Below, piece by piece: positions 50,887-60,385 of a DNA stretch of 64,000 nucleotides. Each line of letters opens with the position of its first letter. The stretch's first letter is position 1. The position numbers and the translations under genes are program-made. The notes under the pieces were generated by a model. The model was not told the origin of the DNA. It saw only the letters and a list, made by a program, of their open reading frames with translations, and made no database searches. The DNA comes from Caulobacteraceae bacterium. Lineage in GTDB: Bacteria > Pseudomonadota > Alphaproteobacteria > Caulobacterales > Caulobacteraceae. The DNA lies in the NCBI GenBank assembly GCA_030446805.1, contig JAUJMO010000002.1, forward strand, positions 1 to 64,000, in the 5' to 3' direction.

Positions 50887-51141
50887 ATGGAACGCTCCGA
50901 CATTCACGACCTCATCGCCGAAGCCGCCGCCGGCGCCTGCGCCGCGCTGGCCGTCGCCCTTGTTCTGCAGAAAAGCCCCGCCGTGAAGGAGATCGCGAGC
51001 CGGGTCCCCCGCCTCGGCTGGAAGCCCAACGACCAAGAGGATCCGCCGATCCTGGCGCGCCTGATCGCCGGCGCGCTCAGCACCCTCATCTTCCGTTCGG
51101 TGTTCAGCCTGACCCGCACGGCCGCCCGCCAGGTGCTCTAA
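50887..51141 (+). CDS. Small protein with one hydrophobic segment (84 aa)
   Basis: The protein starts at an ATG with weak upstream purines. It has an Ala-rich hydrophobic helix (AEAAAGACAALAVALVLQ, about residues 11-28), a charged central part with GWKPNDQEDPP and an amphipathic C-terminal segment (ARLIAGALSTLIFRSVFSL). I do not recognise the family. Codon bias at third positions supports coding. Its stop overlaps that of the convergent pdeM gene by 4 bases. Confidence 0.6.
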   Translation: MERSDIHDLIAEAAAGACAALAVALVLQKSPAVKEIASRVPRLGWKPNDQEDPPILARLIAGALSTLIFRSVFSLTRTAARQVL

Positions 51142-51902
51142 TCCGGAACCAGACTGCCCCAACCGACCGCGTGCACCCGGTCCCGACCAAGCGCGCCGGC
51201 CAGCACCGGCCCGCTCCAGAGCCCGTCGAAGGCTGTGTCCCGGCAGTTCAGCCCGCCCGCATAGGCGCCGAACGCCGGCAGGATCATGCGCGAGCCGTCC
51301 GTGAGGAACGCCCGCGTGCGGACTGCGCCCGAGCGGCCCAGCACCCGCGCGCAGGGGTGCAGGTGGCCGGAGATCTCCCCGGACCACGGCCCCGCTTCCG
51401 GCTCGTGCCGCAGCACCAGTCCGTCGACCTCGACGCTCCCGCGTGAAACGCCGGGCAGGCCGGCCGGCGCTTGGGGGTCGTGATTGCCCGTCACCCAGAC
51501 CAGCGTCCGGCCGTGGGCCAGCCATTCCAGCCGCAGTCGATCCTCGCCGTCCAGCCGCTCCACCGCCTGGCGGTCATGGAAGGTGTCGCCGAGCAGGATC
51601 ACCGCTTCGGGCTCGGTCGCGGCCACCTCCGCCGTCAGCTTCTCCAGGGTGGCCCGGGTGTCGTAGGGCGGGAGCAGCTGCCCGCGCACGCCATAGCTCG
51701 ACCCCTTCTCCAGGTGCAGGTCGCCCGCCACCAGCCAACGCCGCGGCTCCAGCCACAGCGCACCCGAGGGCCGCATGCGGACCGCAACGCCCGCAAGCTC
51801 CAGGCAGAGCTCGCCGTCGTCGCCGCAGCTCCAAGCAAAGGTCGGTGGCTCCGGCCTGTCCGCCTTGAGGGCCTGAGCCCGCGCGGCGTAGCGCCAGCTC
51901 AC
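51138..51902 (-). CDS. pdeM: Ligase-associated DNA damage response endonuclease PdeM
   Basis: PdeM is a calcineurin-like metallo-nuclease found with an ATP-dependent ligase, an exonuclease and an Lhr-like helicase in many Gram-negatives. The chain (254 aa) starts at the GTG at 51900-51902 that overlaps the helicase stop. Metallophosphoesterase motifs are complete: LVAGDLHLEKGSSYG, VILLGDTFHDR, VWVTGNHDPQ and GEISGHLHPC. The role in repair is inferred from genome context in the family; direct biochemistry is limited. Confidence 0.93.
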   Translation of the reverse strand: MSWRYAARAQALKADRPEPPTFAWSCGDDGELCLELAGVAVRMRPSGALWLEPRRWLVAGDLHLEKGSSYGVRGQLLPPYDTRATLEKLTAEVAATEPEAVILLGDTFHDRQAVERLDGEDRLRLEWLAHGRTLVWVTGNHDPQAPAGLPGVSRGSVEVDGLVLRHEPEAGPWSGEISGHLHPCARVLGRSGAVRTRAFLTDGSRMILPAFGAYAGGLNCRDTAFDGLWSGPVLAGALGRDRVHAVGWGSLVPD

Positions 51903-54439
51903 GACATCGCGTCCGCGATCAGGTCTTCCTCCGCTTCGGCCAGGATCAGGTCCTGCACCGAGCCCGCGATCCGTTCGCGCCCGATCTCCAGCATCGGCTG
52001 CACCGCGAAGGGCGACACCTTGGGCAGGTGCATCGGCCGAAGCCGACCCTGGGCCCGCGCCAGCAGGACCCCCAGACGGCGGATGTCCAAGGATCCCGTG
52101 GCCGCGTCCGCCCGCGCCGCCTTCAGCAGCAGGTGGTCCGGCTGGTGCCGCCGCAGCACGTCGTAGATGAGATCGGTGGAGAAGGTCACCTGGCGTCCGG
52201 TCTTCTCCGCGCCGGGAAAGCGCCGCTCGATCAGTCCGGAGATGGTCGCACACCCCCGGAAGGCGCGTTTCATCAGATAGCTCTCGTCCAGCCAGGCTTC
52301 GAGGTCGTCGCCCAGCATGTCCTGCTGGAACAGGTCATCCATGTCGAGCGAGTCGAATGGCCGCACAGCCCAGATCGCGAGCGCATAGTCGTTGCACACA
52401 TAGCCCAGTGGCCCCACACCTTCGCGGTCGAGCCGCCGCGCCAGCAGCATGGCCAGGGTGGTATGCGCCAGCCGGCCCTCGAACGGGTAGCAGAGCATGT
52501 AGAACCGCTTCCCCCGGGGATAGGTCTCGATGAGCAGCTCATCCTCACGCGGGATCAGCGAGCGCGCCTTTTGCGCGTGCAGCCATTCCTGCACATCGGC
52601 CGGCAGCCGGATCCAACTGTCCTCGTCGGCGATCATCCGGCGCACCCGGGCGGCCAGATAGGTCGACAGCGCGAACTTGGATCCGCCCCAGCTCAGGATG
52701 CGCGGCTCCTTGTCCTTGGCCGGCGAGACCAGGGCGTCCACGCCCACCACGCCTTCGAACCTCCAAACCTCTCCGGAGAAGAGAAAGGTGTCGCCGACGG
52801 TGATCTGCTCGAAAAAGAACTCCTCCGCTTCGCCGATCTTGCGGCCGCCGCGCCCCCGCCCGATGCTCACCCGGATGTTCAGGGTCGAGGCCGCGTGGAT
52901 GGCGCCCACGTTCATGCGGTGGCGCTGCGCGACCAGCCCGTTGCGCACGCGCCATCTGTCGTCGCCGCCCTTCACGATCCGCCGAAAGCGGTCGTACACC
53001 TTGAGCGCATAGCCGCCGGTGGAGACGAACTCGACCACGCTGTCGAAGTTTTCACGCGAGAGCTGGGCGAAGGGCGCCGCCGTGCGCACCTCCGCATAGA
53101 GCGCATCCGCCTCGAACGGATCGCCGCAGGCCACGCCCATGACGTGCTGCGCCAGCACATCCAAGGCTCCGTTTCGCGCGAGCTCGCCGTCCAGCGCCCC
53201 CTCGCCGACGGCCTCCCGCGCCGCCTGGCATTCGAGCATCTCGAACCGGTTCGCGGGGGTCAGCAGCGCGCGCGAGGGTTCGTCCAGCCGGTGGTTGGCG
53301 CGCCCGATCCGTTGCACCAGCCGCGAAGCCCCCTTGGGCGCTGACAGCTGGATCACCAGGTCCACCGCTCCCCAGTCGATGCCGAGATCGAGGGTGGAGG
53401 TGGCCACCACGGCGCGAAGGTCTCCCCGCGCCATGGCCGCCTCGACCTTCCGACGCTGCTCGGGCGCCAGGCTCCCGTGGTGCAGCGCGATCGGCAGGTT
53501 GTCTTCGTTCAGCCTCCACAGCTCCTGGAAGGCGAACTCCGCCTGCCAGCGCGTGTTGACGAAAACCAGGGTGGTGGTGGCGCGCCGGATCTCCTCATAG
53601 ACCTCGGGCATGGCGTGCTGCGCCGTGATCCCCGACCAGGGCACCCGCTCCTCGGACAGCAGCACCTCAATCGAGGCGGGCGCCCCCGGCTCGCCCATGA
53701 CGAGGTCCACCTCGCCCTCGCCGGTGGAGCGGGAGAAGGGGACGGCCGCGGCCGGTGGCGGGGGCGGGACGGAGCGGACCCCATCGCTTTCTTGTCCGCA
53801 AGTCCATGTCTGGAGGTCGTGCTCGCGGCCGCCCCCTCCCAGCCAGCGCCGCAGCATGTCCGGGTCGTTCACCGTGGCGGACAGGCCGACGCGCCGCATG
53901 GCGGGGGCCAGGGCCTGCAGCCGGGCGACCCCCAGCGTTAACAGATCGCCCCGCTTGGACGGCTGCAGCGCGTGCGCCTCGTCGATCACCAGGCAGCGGA
54001 GGTCCCTGAAGTAGTCCCGGGAGCCCTCCCAGGCGCAGAACAGCGCCAGCTGCTCCGGCGTGGTCAGCAGGATGTCTGGCGGCGCCTGCCGTTGCCGCTG
54101 CCGCTTGGACACGGAAGTGTCGCCGGTCCGGCTTTCGATGGAGACCGCCAGTCCCATTTCCCGCGCCGGGGCTTCCAGGTTGCGCTGCACGTCGACCGCC
54201 AGCGCCTTCAGCGGCGAGATATAAAGCGTGTGGACGCCCACGCCCTCCACCGGCCCCCGCTCGAACAGCTCCACTAGGCTCGGCAGGAAACCCGCCAGGG
54301 TTTTTCCGCCCCCCGTAGGCGCGATCAGCAGCGCATGGCGCCCCAGCCGCGCCTTTCGCACCATCTCCAACTGATGCCGCCGTGGCGCCCAGCCCCGCGA
54401 GGCGAACCAGTCCCGGAACACGGGCGGGAGCTCCTCCAA
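51899..54439 (-). CDS. Ligase-associated DEXH-box DNA helicase (Lhr-like)
   Basis: The protein (about 846 aa) is a superfamily-2 helicase with Q-motif region DWFASRGWAPRRHQLEM, Walker A LLIAPTGGGKTLAG, Ia YISPLKALAVDVQRN, the DEAH-type CLVIDEAHALQ, III VGLSATVNDPD, and motifs IV-VI ending in RLVQRIGRANHRLDEP, followed by the Lhr winged-helix and C-terminal domains. It matches the ligase-associated helicase subgroup. The start is uncertain: a TTG at 54439 (GEELPP context) or a GTG at 54421; the open frame continues upstream only as a shadow. It is translationally coupled to pdeM and is divergent from the DinG-like helicase. It probably unwinds damaged or branched DNA for repair. Confidence 0.93.
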   Translation of the reverse strand: MEELPPVFRDWFASRGWAPRRHQLEMVRKARLGRHALLIAPTGGGKTLAGFLPSLVELFERGPVEGVGVHTLYISPLKALAVDVQRNLEAPAREMGLAVSIESRTGDTSVSKRQRQRQAPPDILLTTPEQLALFCAWEGSRDYFRDLRCLVIDEAHALQPSKRGDLLTLGVARLQALAPAMRRVGLSATVNDPDMLRRWLGGGGREHDLQTWTCGQESDGVRSVPPPPPAAAVPFSRSTGEGEVDLVMGEPGAPASIEVLLSEERVPWSGITAQHAMPEVYEEIRRATTTLVFVNTRWQAEFAFQELWRLNEDNLPIALHHGSLAPEQRRKVEAAMARGDLRAVVATSTLDLGIDWGAVDLVIQLSAPKGASRLVQRIGRANHRLDEPSRALLTPANRFEMLECQAAREAVGEGALDGELARNGALDVLAQHVMGVACGDPFEADALYAEVRTAAPFAQLSRENFDSVVEFVSTGGYALKVYDRFRRIVKGGDDRWRVRNGLVAQRHRMNVGAIHAASTLNIRVSIGRGRGGRKIGEAEEFFFEQITVGDTFLFSGEVWRFEGVVGVDALVSPAKDKEPRILSWGGSKFALSTYLAARVRRMIADEDSWIRLPADVQEWLHAQKARSLIPREDELLIETYPRGKRFYMLCYPFEGRLAHTTLAMLLARRLDREGVGPLGYVCNDYALAIWAVRPFDSLDMDDLFQQDMLGDDLEAWLDESYLMKRAFRGCATISGLIERRFPGAEKTGRQVTFSTDLIYDVLRRHQPDHLLLKAARADAATGSLDIRRLGVLLARAQGRLRPMHLPKVSPFAVQPMLEIGRERIAGSVQDLILAEAEEDLIADAMS

Positions 54440-54600
54440 TTGTTCATCGCCGCCGAGGCGGAGACCCAGGTTCTGTTTCTTCGCTGGCAAGGGTGATGGG
54501 CTCGAAAACGCCTGGGTTCCCGCTGGCTCGGGGATGAGCGAGGGGAAGGAAGCCCTAGCACGTTCTTGCCCTGTTCCAATCCAACGGTCATCTTGCCCCC

Positions 54601-57465
54601 GTGACTCCCGGACAGCAGCTTCCGCCCGCTTTGGTCGTCCTTCCCGGTGGGCGCGCCGCCTGGGCGGAGGGGGAGCGCACGCGTCCGCTCCGCGGGGTCG
54701 AAGCGCGCGAATGGTGGGGCCGCGAGCCGTTGATCGTCTGCCATGCGGCGCTGTCTGCCCGGCGGCTGGACCTGGCTCCGCCCCCGCGCTCGCCCAAGCT
54801 GCTGGACATGCTCGAGCTCTTCGCCTTTGTCCGCCCGGCCCGCTTCGCCGCGCCGTCGGCCACGGGGCTGGCGCTCGCGCTTGGTCTGCCGGAGCCGGGG
54901 ACGCCCACCGCCCAGGCCGAAACCCTGCGGGCGGCCGCCGCCCAACTTCTGGCCGAACTCGCCGAGGCGCCGACGCCCTCCCGCGAGGAAGCGCTCGCCC
55001 AGGCCGAAACCCTGGCCCGCGCCGGCTGGCCCTGGGGGGCTTTCGCCGTCGCCGCCCTGCGCTCCCGCGAGCTCGGTCGTCCTTGGCGCGGCGCCGGCCT
55101 GGACGCCTGGTCGCGCCTGCCCGAGTGGGAGGATGAAGCGCCCGAAGGCCGGCCCGGCGCTCAGTCCGTGCACCCCGACGACGCCCGCCAGCGCCTCGTC
55201 GACCTCCTCGCCCGCGCCGGCCTGGACGAGGCCCGGCCTTCCCAGGCGGAGTTCGCCGCCGAGACGGCCCATGCCTTTGCACCCCGGGCCCGGGAGGGCG
55301 AACCCCGCATGGTCCTGGCCGAGGCCGGTACGGGGGTGGGCAAGACCCTGGGCTACCTGGCCCCCGCCTCGCTCTGGGCCGAGCGCAACGGCGGCTCCGT
55401 TTGGGTGTCCACCTACACCCGCGCGCTGCAGAAGCAGATCGAGCGTGAGTCCCACGCCGTCTATCCCGACCCCGAGCTCCGGCGCACAAAGGCGGTGGTT
55501 CGCAAAGGTCGCGAGAACTATCTCTGCCTGCTGAACTATCAGGAGGCGGCCCACACGGCCCAGCTCGGAAACGGGGACCTGATCGGCACGGTTCTGGTGG
55601 CCCGCTGGCTCCGCGCCACCCGGGACGGGGACATGACCGGCGGCGACTTCCCGGCCTGGCTGCCCACCCTGTTCGCCGTCTCGCCCGCGGCCCAGGCCGG
55701 CCCCGGCAATCTCGTTGACCGCCGCGGTGAGTGCGTCCACGCCGCCTGCTCGCACTACAAGGCCTGCTTCGTCGAACGCACGGTCCGCACCAGCCGGCGC
55801 GCCGAGCTGGTGATCGCCAACCACGCCCTGGTGCTCAGCCAGGCCGCCTTTGACGGCGCCCGGGCCGCCCGCGGCCTGTCCACGGACGTGGAGACCACCA
55901 AGCTTCGCCGCGTCGTCTTCGACGAGGGCCACCACCTGTTCGACGCCGCCGACAGCGCCTTTTCCTCCTGCCTGTCCGGCCAGGAAGCCGCCGAACTCCG
56001 CCGCTGGATCCGCGGCCCCGAGGGCCGGGGCCGGCGGGGTAGGGGACTCGACGCCCGCCTGGGCGACATCGCCGCCGATCGCCAGGACGCCCGCCGCGCC
56101 CTGCAGGACGCGCTCCGGGCGGCCGCCCAGCTTCCCGGCGAAGGCTGGTCCGGGCGGGTCGCCCCACCCTCGGGGGAGGTGAACCCCATCGGTCCTGTTG
56201 AGCGCTTCCTGGCGGCCGCGCTTGAACAGCTGCGCGCCCGCACGCTCGCCTCCGAGAACGATCTGGGGATGGAGTGCCCCATCCGCCCGCTCGAGCCGTC
56301 GGTGCGCGAAGCCGCCGCCCAGGCGGCGGTTGCGCTGGCCGCCGTCGAAGCGCCGCTGCTGGCGCTTGCCCGCGCGCTCGAAGACCTGCTCGATGACGAA
56401 GCCTCCGAACTCCCCACGGGCGACCGCGCCCGCATCGAAGGCGCGCTTCGAGGCCTGGACCGCCGCGCCCGCATGACGCTTCCCGCCTGGCGCTCCATGC
56501 TCCTGGGCCTCCAGGAAGACCCGGAAGGCGAGGGCGATCCCGACTTTGTGGATTGGTTCAGCGCCACCGTCGCCTACGGCCGGGTCATGGACGCCGCCCT
56601 GAGGCGCCACTGGGTCGACCCCACCGCCCCGCTCGCCGCCGCCGTGCTCGCGCCGGCCCATGGCGTGCTGGTCACCAGCGCCACCTTGACCGACCCGGCG
56701 GGCGATGAGCCCTTCGCCCTGGCCGAAGCGCGCACCGGCTCCGCCCGCCTGCCAGAGCCGCCCAAGCTGCTCCGCGTCCAGTCCCCCTTCGACTACGCCG
56801 CCCAGAGCCGGGCCTTTGTGGTCACCGACGTCGGTCGCGACGATCCTCGTCAGGTCGCCGCCGCCATGCGCGAGCTGTTCCTGGCGGCCGGCGGGGGCGC
56901 CCTGGGCCTGTTCACCGCCGTCCGCCGCCTCCGCGCCGTGCACGAACGCCTGGCGCCCGCCCTGGCCGAAGCGGGCCTGGCCCTCCACGCGCAGCACGTC
57001 GATCCCCTCGATCCGGGAACCCTGACCGACATCTTCCGAGCCGAGGAGGACAGCTGCCTGCTGGGAACGGACGCGGTCCGCGACGGCATGGACGTCCCCG
57101 GCCGCGCGCTACGCCTCCTGTGCTTCGACCGCGTCCCCTGGCCTCGGCCCGACATCCTGCACAAGGCCCGCCGCGCTCGCTTCGGCCAACGCACCTATGA
57201 CGACGCCCTGGCGCGCGCGCGCATCAGCCAGGCGTTCGGCCGTCTGATCCGCCGCGCCGACGACCGCGGCGTGTTCGTGCTGCTGGACGCCGCAGCGCCC
57301 ACGCGCTTGTTCAGCAGTTTGCCGGAGGGCGTGCCGCTGGAGCGCGTGGGGCTGGTGGAGGCCATCGAGGCCACCCAGGCCTTTCTCACCTCGCCGCTCA
57401 CCCCCGCGACAGCCGAGGTCCAACCGGCGGCGGACGCTCGCCCAGCCGGAGAGGTCGCGTCCTGA
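54601..57465 (+). CDS. DinG/XPD-type ATP-dependent DNA helicase with Fe-S cysteines
   Basis: The 954-aa protein (GTG start) has an N-terminal region of about 220 residues without a known nuclease motif, then a Rad3-family helicase: Walker A LAEAGTGVGKTLGYL (about 239-253), STYTRALQKQ, four Cys (one in ENYLCLLNY, three in ECVHAACSHYKAC, about 308-387) that should bind a 4Fe-4S cluster, the DEAH-like FDEGHHLFD, VTSATLTD and the motif VI FGRLIRRADDRG. XPD and DinG move 5' to 3' and clear R-loops or damaged DNA. Divergence from the ligase-associated helicase and pdeM, with about 160 bp between them, places several repair helicases together. Confidence 0.93.
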   Translation: MTPGQQLPPALVVLPGGRAAWAEGERTRPLRGVEAREWWGREPLIVCHAALSARRLDLAPPPRSPKLLDMLELFAFVRPARFAAPSATGLALALGLPEPGTPTAQAETLRAAAAQLLAELAEAPTPSREEALAQAETLARAGWPWGAFAVAALRSRELGRPWRGAGLDAWSRLPEWEDEAPEGRPGAQSVHPDDARQRLVDLLARAGLDEARPSQAEFAAETAHAFAPRAREGEPRMVLAEAGTGVGKTLGYLAPASLWAERNGGSVWVSTYTRALQKQIERESHAVYPDPELRRTKAVVRKGRENYLCLLNYQEAAHTAQLGNGDLIGTVLVARWLRATRDGDMTGGDFPAWLPTLFAVSPAAQAGPGNLVDRRGECVHAACSHYKACFVERTVRTSRRAELVIANHALVLSQAAFDGARAARGLSTDVETTKLRRVVFDEGHHLFDAADSAFSSCLSGQEAAELRRWIRGPEGRGRRGRGLDARLGDIAADRQDARRALQDALRAAAQLPGEGWSGRVAPPSGEVNPIGPVERFLAAALEQLRARTLASENDLGMECPIRPLEPSVREAAAQAAVALAAVEAPLLALARALEDLLDDEASELPTGDRARIEGALRGLDRRARMTLPAWRSMLLGLQEDPEGEGDPDFVDWFSATVAYGRVMDAALRRHWVDPTAPLAAAVLAPAHGVLVTSATLTDPAGDEPFALAEARTGSARLPEPPKLLRVQSPFDYAAQSRAFVVTDVGRDDPRQVAAAMRELFLAAGGGALGLFTAVRRLRAVHERLAPALAEAGLALHAQHVDPLDPGTLTDIFRAEEDSCLLGTDAVRDGMDVPGRALRLLCFDRVPWPRPDILHKARRARFGQRTYDDALARARISQAFGRLIRRADDRGVFVLLDAAAPTRLFSSLPEGVPLERVGLVEAIEATQAFLTSPLTPATAEVQPAADARPAGEVAS

Positions 57466-57516
57466 GGCCGTCAGGCCCCGGCTTCCGCCGGAGAACGCGG
57501 GTGTTAAAGGAGCCCC

Positions 57517-58008
57517 ATGCACACTCTCATCCTCCTGCGCCACGCCAAGGCCGAGCCGGAAGCCGACAGCGGGCTGGACTTCGACCGGGCGCTGACCGAG
57601 CGCGGCTGGGCCGAAGCTCGTCTGATCGGCCGCGTTCTCAGCGACGCCGGCTTCCGACCCGATTTGGTGCTGGCCTCCGCCGCCGTTCGCACCGTTCAGA
57701 CCTGGGAAGCCGCCAGCTCCTCCTTCCCGCCCGGAAAAGCCGAAGCCCTGGACAGCCTCTACGAAGCCTCGCCCGAGGCCATTCTGTCCGAAGCCGTCGC
57801 GCGAGGGGCCAAGGCCCGCGTCGTCGCCGTCGTCGGTCACAACCCCGGCATAGCCACCCTGGCGGCCTACCTCGCTCGCGAGTCCGACGCCCCGGAGGCG
57901 GGTCGCATCGGCCGCAGCTTTCCGACCGCAGCGGCGGCCGTGTTCCGCCATGACGGCAAGGCGGTCACGGGCTTTGAAGGCTTTTTCCCGCCCGGCGACA
58001 CCGCGTGA
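57517..58008 (+). CDS. Histidine phosphatase (SixA-like)
   Basis: The 163-aa protein starts after AAAGGAGC. It has the phosphoglycerate-mutase-like RHG motif as LLRHAKAEP with the phospho-accepting His, the conserved Arg in ASAAVRTVQTW, and the second catalytic His in AVVGHNPGIATLA. Size and motifs match SixA, which dephosphorylates phosphohistidine in phosphotransfer proteins, although many alphaproteobacterial members are uncharacterised. It overlaps pyrD by GTGA, a pairing seen in Caulobacter relatives. Confidence 0.9.
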   Translation: MHTLILLRHAKAEPEADSGLDFDRALTERGWAEARLIGRVLSDAGFRPDLVLASAAVRTVQTWEAASSSFPPGKAEALDSLYEASPEAILSEAVARGAKARVVAVVGHNPGIATLAAYLARESDAPEAGRIGRSFPTAAAAVFRHDGKAVTGFEGFFPPGDTA

Positions 58009-59027
58009 GCCTGTCCGCCCTGGGGGCCGCGACGCTTCGACGCTTGGAAGCTGAAACCGCGCACGACCTGACCATCCGCGCTCTGAGCGCCGGCCTCGGT
58101 CCGCGTCAACGCACGCCCGACGATCCCATATTGGCGACCACCGTCGCGGGGCTCAGCCTCCCCAATCCGATCGGCTTGGCCGCCGGCTTCGACAAGAACG
58201 CCGAAGTCCACGCACCCCTGCGCCGGGCCGGCTTCGGCTGGGTGGAATGCGGCACGGTTACGCCCCGGCCCCAGCAGGGCAACCCCCGCCCTCGCCTGTT
58301 CCGTCTCGCGGAGGACGGGGCGGTGATCAATCGCCTCGGCTTCAACAACGCCGGCCTCGACGCCTTTGCGGGCAACCTGTCCCGCGTCTCCGGGGTGGTC
58401 GGCGCCAACCTCGGCGCCAACAAGGACTCCAAGGACCGCGCCGGCGACTATGTGACCGGCCTGCGCCGCCTCGCCGGCGTCCCGGCCTATTTCACCGTCA
58501 ACATCTCCTCTCCCAATACGCCCGGCCTGCGCGGGCTCCAGTCCCGCGACGCCCTCGACGACCTGCTCGGTCGGTTGCGCGAAGCCCGCACCGGCTCCAC
58601 CCCGATCTTCCTGAAGATCGCCCCCGACCTCTCCGAGCCCGAGCTTCGTGACGTGGTGGACAGCGCGGCCGGCCACGCCCTGAACGGCTTGATCGTCTCC
58701 AACACCACCCTGGACCGTCCCGACGGCCTGCGCGGGGCCGAGAGGACGGAGGCTGGCGGGCTGTCGGGCGCGCCCCTGTTCAAGCGCGCCACCCAGGTCC
58801 TGCGCACGGTGGCGGAGATGCAGAGCGGCTTGACGCTGATCGGGGTGGGCGGGATCGCCTCGGGTGCGGACGCCTACGCCAAGCTCCGTGCGGGCGCCTC
58901 CGCCGTCCAGCTCTACACCGCCCTGATCTACGCCGGTCCCGGCCTGGTCGATCGGATCAAGCGCGACCTCTCGGCTCGCCTGCGCGCAGACGGTTTCGGC
59001 AGCGTGGCCGAGGCGGTCGGCCCCTGA
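58005..59027 (+). CDS. pyrD: Dihydroorotate dehydrogenase (quinone)
   Basis: PyrD oxidises dihydroorotate to orotate with a membrane quinone, the fourth step of pyrimidine synthesis. The 340-aa class-2 enzyme has the N-terminal membrane-associated helices, PIGLAAGFDKNAE, VECGTVTPRPQQGNPRPR, RLGFNNAGLDAF, the catalytic Ser in VNISSPNTPGLRGLQ, LIVSNTTLDRP and the phosphate-binding LIGVGGIASGADAYAKL. All FMN and substrate residues are in place. Start codon GTG, coupled to the SixA-like gene. Confidence 0.97.
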   Translation: MSLSALGAATLRRLEAETAHDLTIRALSAGLGPRQRTPDDPILATTVAGLSLPNPIGLAAGFDKNAEVHAPLRRAGFGWVECGTVTPRPQQGNPRPRLFRLAEDGAVINRLGFNNAGLDAFAGNLSRVSGVVGANLGANKDSKDRAGDYVTGLRRLAGVPAYFTVNISSPNTPGLRGLQSRDALDDLLGRLREARTGSTPIFLKIAPDLSEPELRDVVDSAAGHALNGLIVSNTTLDRPDGLRGAERTEAGGLSGAPLFKRATQVLRTVAEMQSGLTLIGVGGIASGADAYAKLRAGASAVQLYTALIYAGPGLVDRIKRDLSARLRADGFGSVAEAVGP

Positions 59028-59054
59028 GCCCCCCAGTTCGCCCCCAATCCGCCC

Positions 59055-59930
59055 TTAGTCCCGCCCCTGGTCCCGCTCCTGGCCCCGAACATAGGTCACC
59101 TGCCGCGGATAGGCGGGGTGAATGCCCGCCGCGGCCAGCGCCTTTTGCGTTTCGACCAGAAAGGCCGATTTCACCGGCCCATAGTCGTTGCGCCCCGCCC
59201 AGGCCCGCAGCGCCAGCTTGGCGCGGCCGTCCGCGATGTCCGTCACTTCCACGATCGGCTCCGGCGTCTTTCGCACCCGCGGGTCGGCGTCCGCCACCGC
59301 CCGCAGCACCTCCATCGCGCGCCCAAGGTCGTCCTCCACGTCCACCGAGACCAGCACGTCCACCCGCCGCTCTCCATGCGCGGTGAAGTTGGTGATCAAC
59401 TCGCCGAACACCTTGCCGTTGGGCGCCGTGATGCGGACGTTGTCCGCGGTGTCGATTTCGGTCGTGAACAGCTTCAGCGATTTCACCTCGCCCTGCCGCC
59501 CGGCGATCTCCACGAAGTCGCCCACCTGATAGGGCCTGAGCACCAGCAGCATCACCCCGGCCGCCACATTGCTCAGAGTGCCTTGCATGGCCAGCCCGAT
59601 GGCCAGCGACGCCGCCCCCACCACGGCGATGATGGAGGTGGTCTCCACCCCCAGCCGGGTCAGCACCGCGATCATGCCCACGATGATCACCGCCCAGCGG
59701 GTCACCGAGGACCCGAAGCTTTGCAGCGTGCGGTCCTCGCGGGTCTTGCTGAACCGCTGCAGCGCCCGGCTCACCAGCCCGCTGGCCCAGCCGGACGCCC
59801 ACAAGGTGATCGCCAGGATGAGCGCGGCGATCACCAGATTGATCGCGAGGTCGCCCAACACGTCGGCGAACTTCCTCGCCACCGCCGCCTGCTCGGCGAA
59901 GCTGCCCTCGACCGTTCTGGCGGGGGTCAT
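59055..59930 (-). CDS. Small-conductance mechanosensitive channel (MscS family)
   Basis: The 291-aa protein has three membrane helices (about residues 27-49, 70-92 and 95-120). The third is the pore-lining VVGAASLAIGLAMQGTLSNVAAG, with the alternating Gly/Ala pattern of MscS and the following VLRPYQVGDFVEIAGRQGEV beta domain. The C-terminal alpha/beta cage and a short Gln/Arg/Asp tail follow. It opens on hypo-osmotic shock to release solutes. Its ATG overlaps the stop of the upstream DUF559 gene, so it is coupled to that gene. Confidence 0.93.
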   Translation of the reverse strand: MTPARTVEGSFAEQAAVARKFADVLGDLAINLVIAALILAITLWASGWASGLVSRALQRFSKTREDRTLQSFGSSVTRWAVIIVGMIAVLTRLGVETTSIIAVVGAASLAIGLAMQGTLSNVAAGVMLLVLRPYQVGDFVEIAGRQGEVKSLKLFTTEIDTADNVRITAPNGKVFGELITNFTAHGERRVDVLVSVDVEDDLGRAMEVLRAVADADPRVRKTPEPIVEVTDIADGRAKLALRAWAGRNDYGPVKSAFLVETQKALAAAGIHPAYPRQVTYVRGQERDQGRD

Positions 59931-60385
59931 CTCTCCTCCCCATTCTTGATGGGGAGGTGGCGCGAGCGCGAAGCGCCTCGTGACGGAGGGGCCTTTTCCG
60001 CGGCTACGGCTTCACAGCGGGACACGATCCAGTCTCTCACCGCCTCGGGCCGATGCAGCAAGGCCTGAGCCGGCGCGCGCAACACCTTCACGCCGGCGCG
60101 CTTGAGGAAGCCGTCACGTCGCTCGTCGTACGCCATCCGCTCTCCGCTCTCGTGCGCGCCGCCGTCGACCTCCACCGCGACCCGCAGCTCGGCGCAGTAG
60201 AAGTCCAAGATGTAGGGTGGGAAGACATGCTCGCGTCGGAAGCGGAACCCGCCGGCTCGGCGGCCCCGCAGGAGCTCCCAAAGCCGGCGGGCCGAGGGCC
60301 GCATCGCCCGGCGCTGCTCGGCGGCGCGGGCGTGCAGCTGAGCCGAGGTCGGCGCCGGCTTCCGCGCAACTGGCCCCTCCGTCAA
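59927..60385 (-). CDS. DUF559 (Vsr-like) endonuclease-domain protein
   Basis: The protein (152 aa from a TTG at 60385; an ATG at 60304 would remove the first helix) belongs to the DUF559 group of PD-(D/E)XK nucleases related to Vsr. HARAAEQRRAMRPSARRLWE precedes the core, FRFRREHVFPPYILDFYC supplies the first acidic residue (Asp of DFYC), and LRVAVEVDGGAHES the Glu-x-Asp pair; the rest, KRAGVKVLRAPAQALL, completes the fold. Its last 20 or so codons and its start region are encoded by inverted copies of a palindromic repeat. It overlaps the mscS start by ATGA. Cellular role unknown. Confidence 0.8.
   Translation of the reverse strand: MTEGPVARKPAPTSAQLHARAAEQRRAMRPSARRLWELLRGRRAGGFRFRREHVFPPYILDFYCAELRVAVEVDGGAHESGERMAYDERRDGFLKRAGVKVLRAPAQALLHRPEAVRDWIVSRCEAVAAEKAPPSRGASRSRHLPIKNGEER
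59934..59993 (+). repeat. Palindromic intergenic-type repeat, left copy
   Basis: The 60-bp element contains a hairpin CTCCCCAT / ATGGGGAG with a short loop, then GGTGGCG and GACGGAGGGGCC. It encodes the C-terminus of the DUF559 protein. Its inverted partner lies at 60372-60432. Elements of this type are dispersed in many alphaproteobacterial genomes. Confidence 0.75.

Noticed and set aside
54325-56997. Minus-strand frame of 890 codons that would extend the helicase upstream through the DinG-like gene
   Set aside because: The residues beyond 54,440 are a low-complexity shadow of the divergent gene; the helicase family begins near DWFASRGW.
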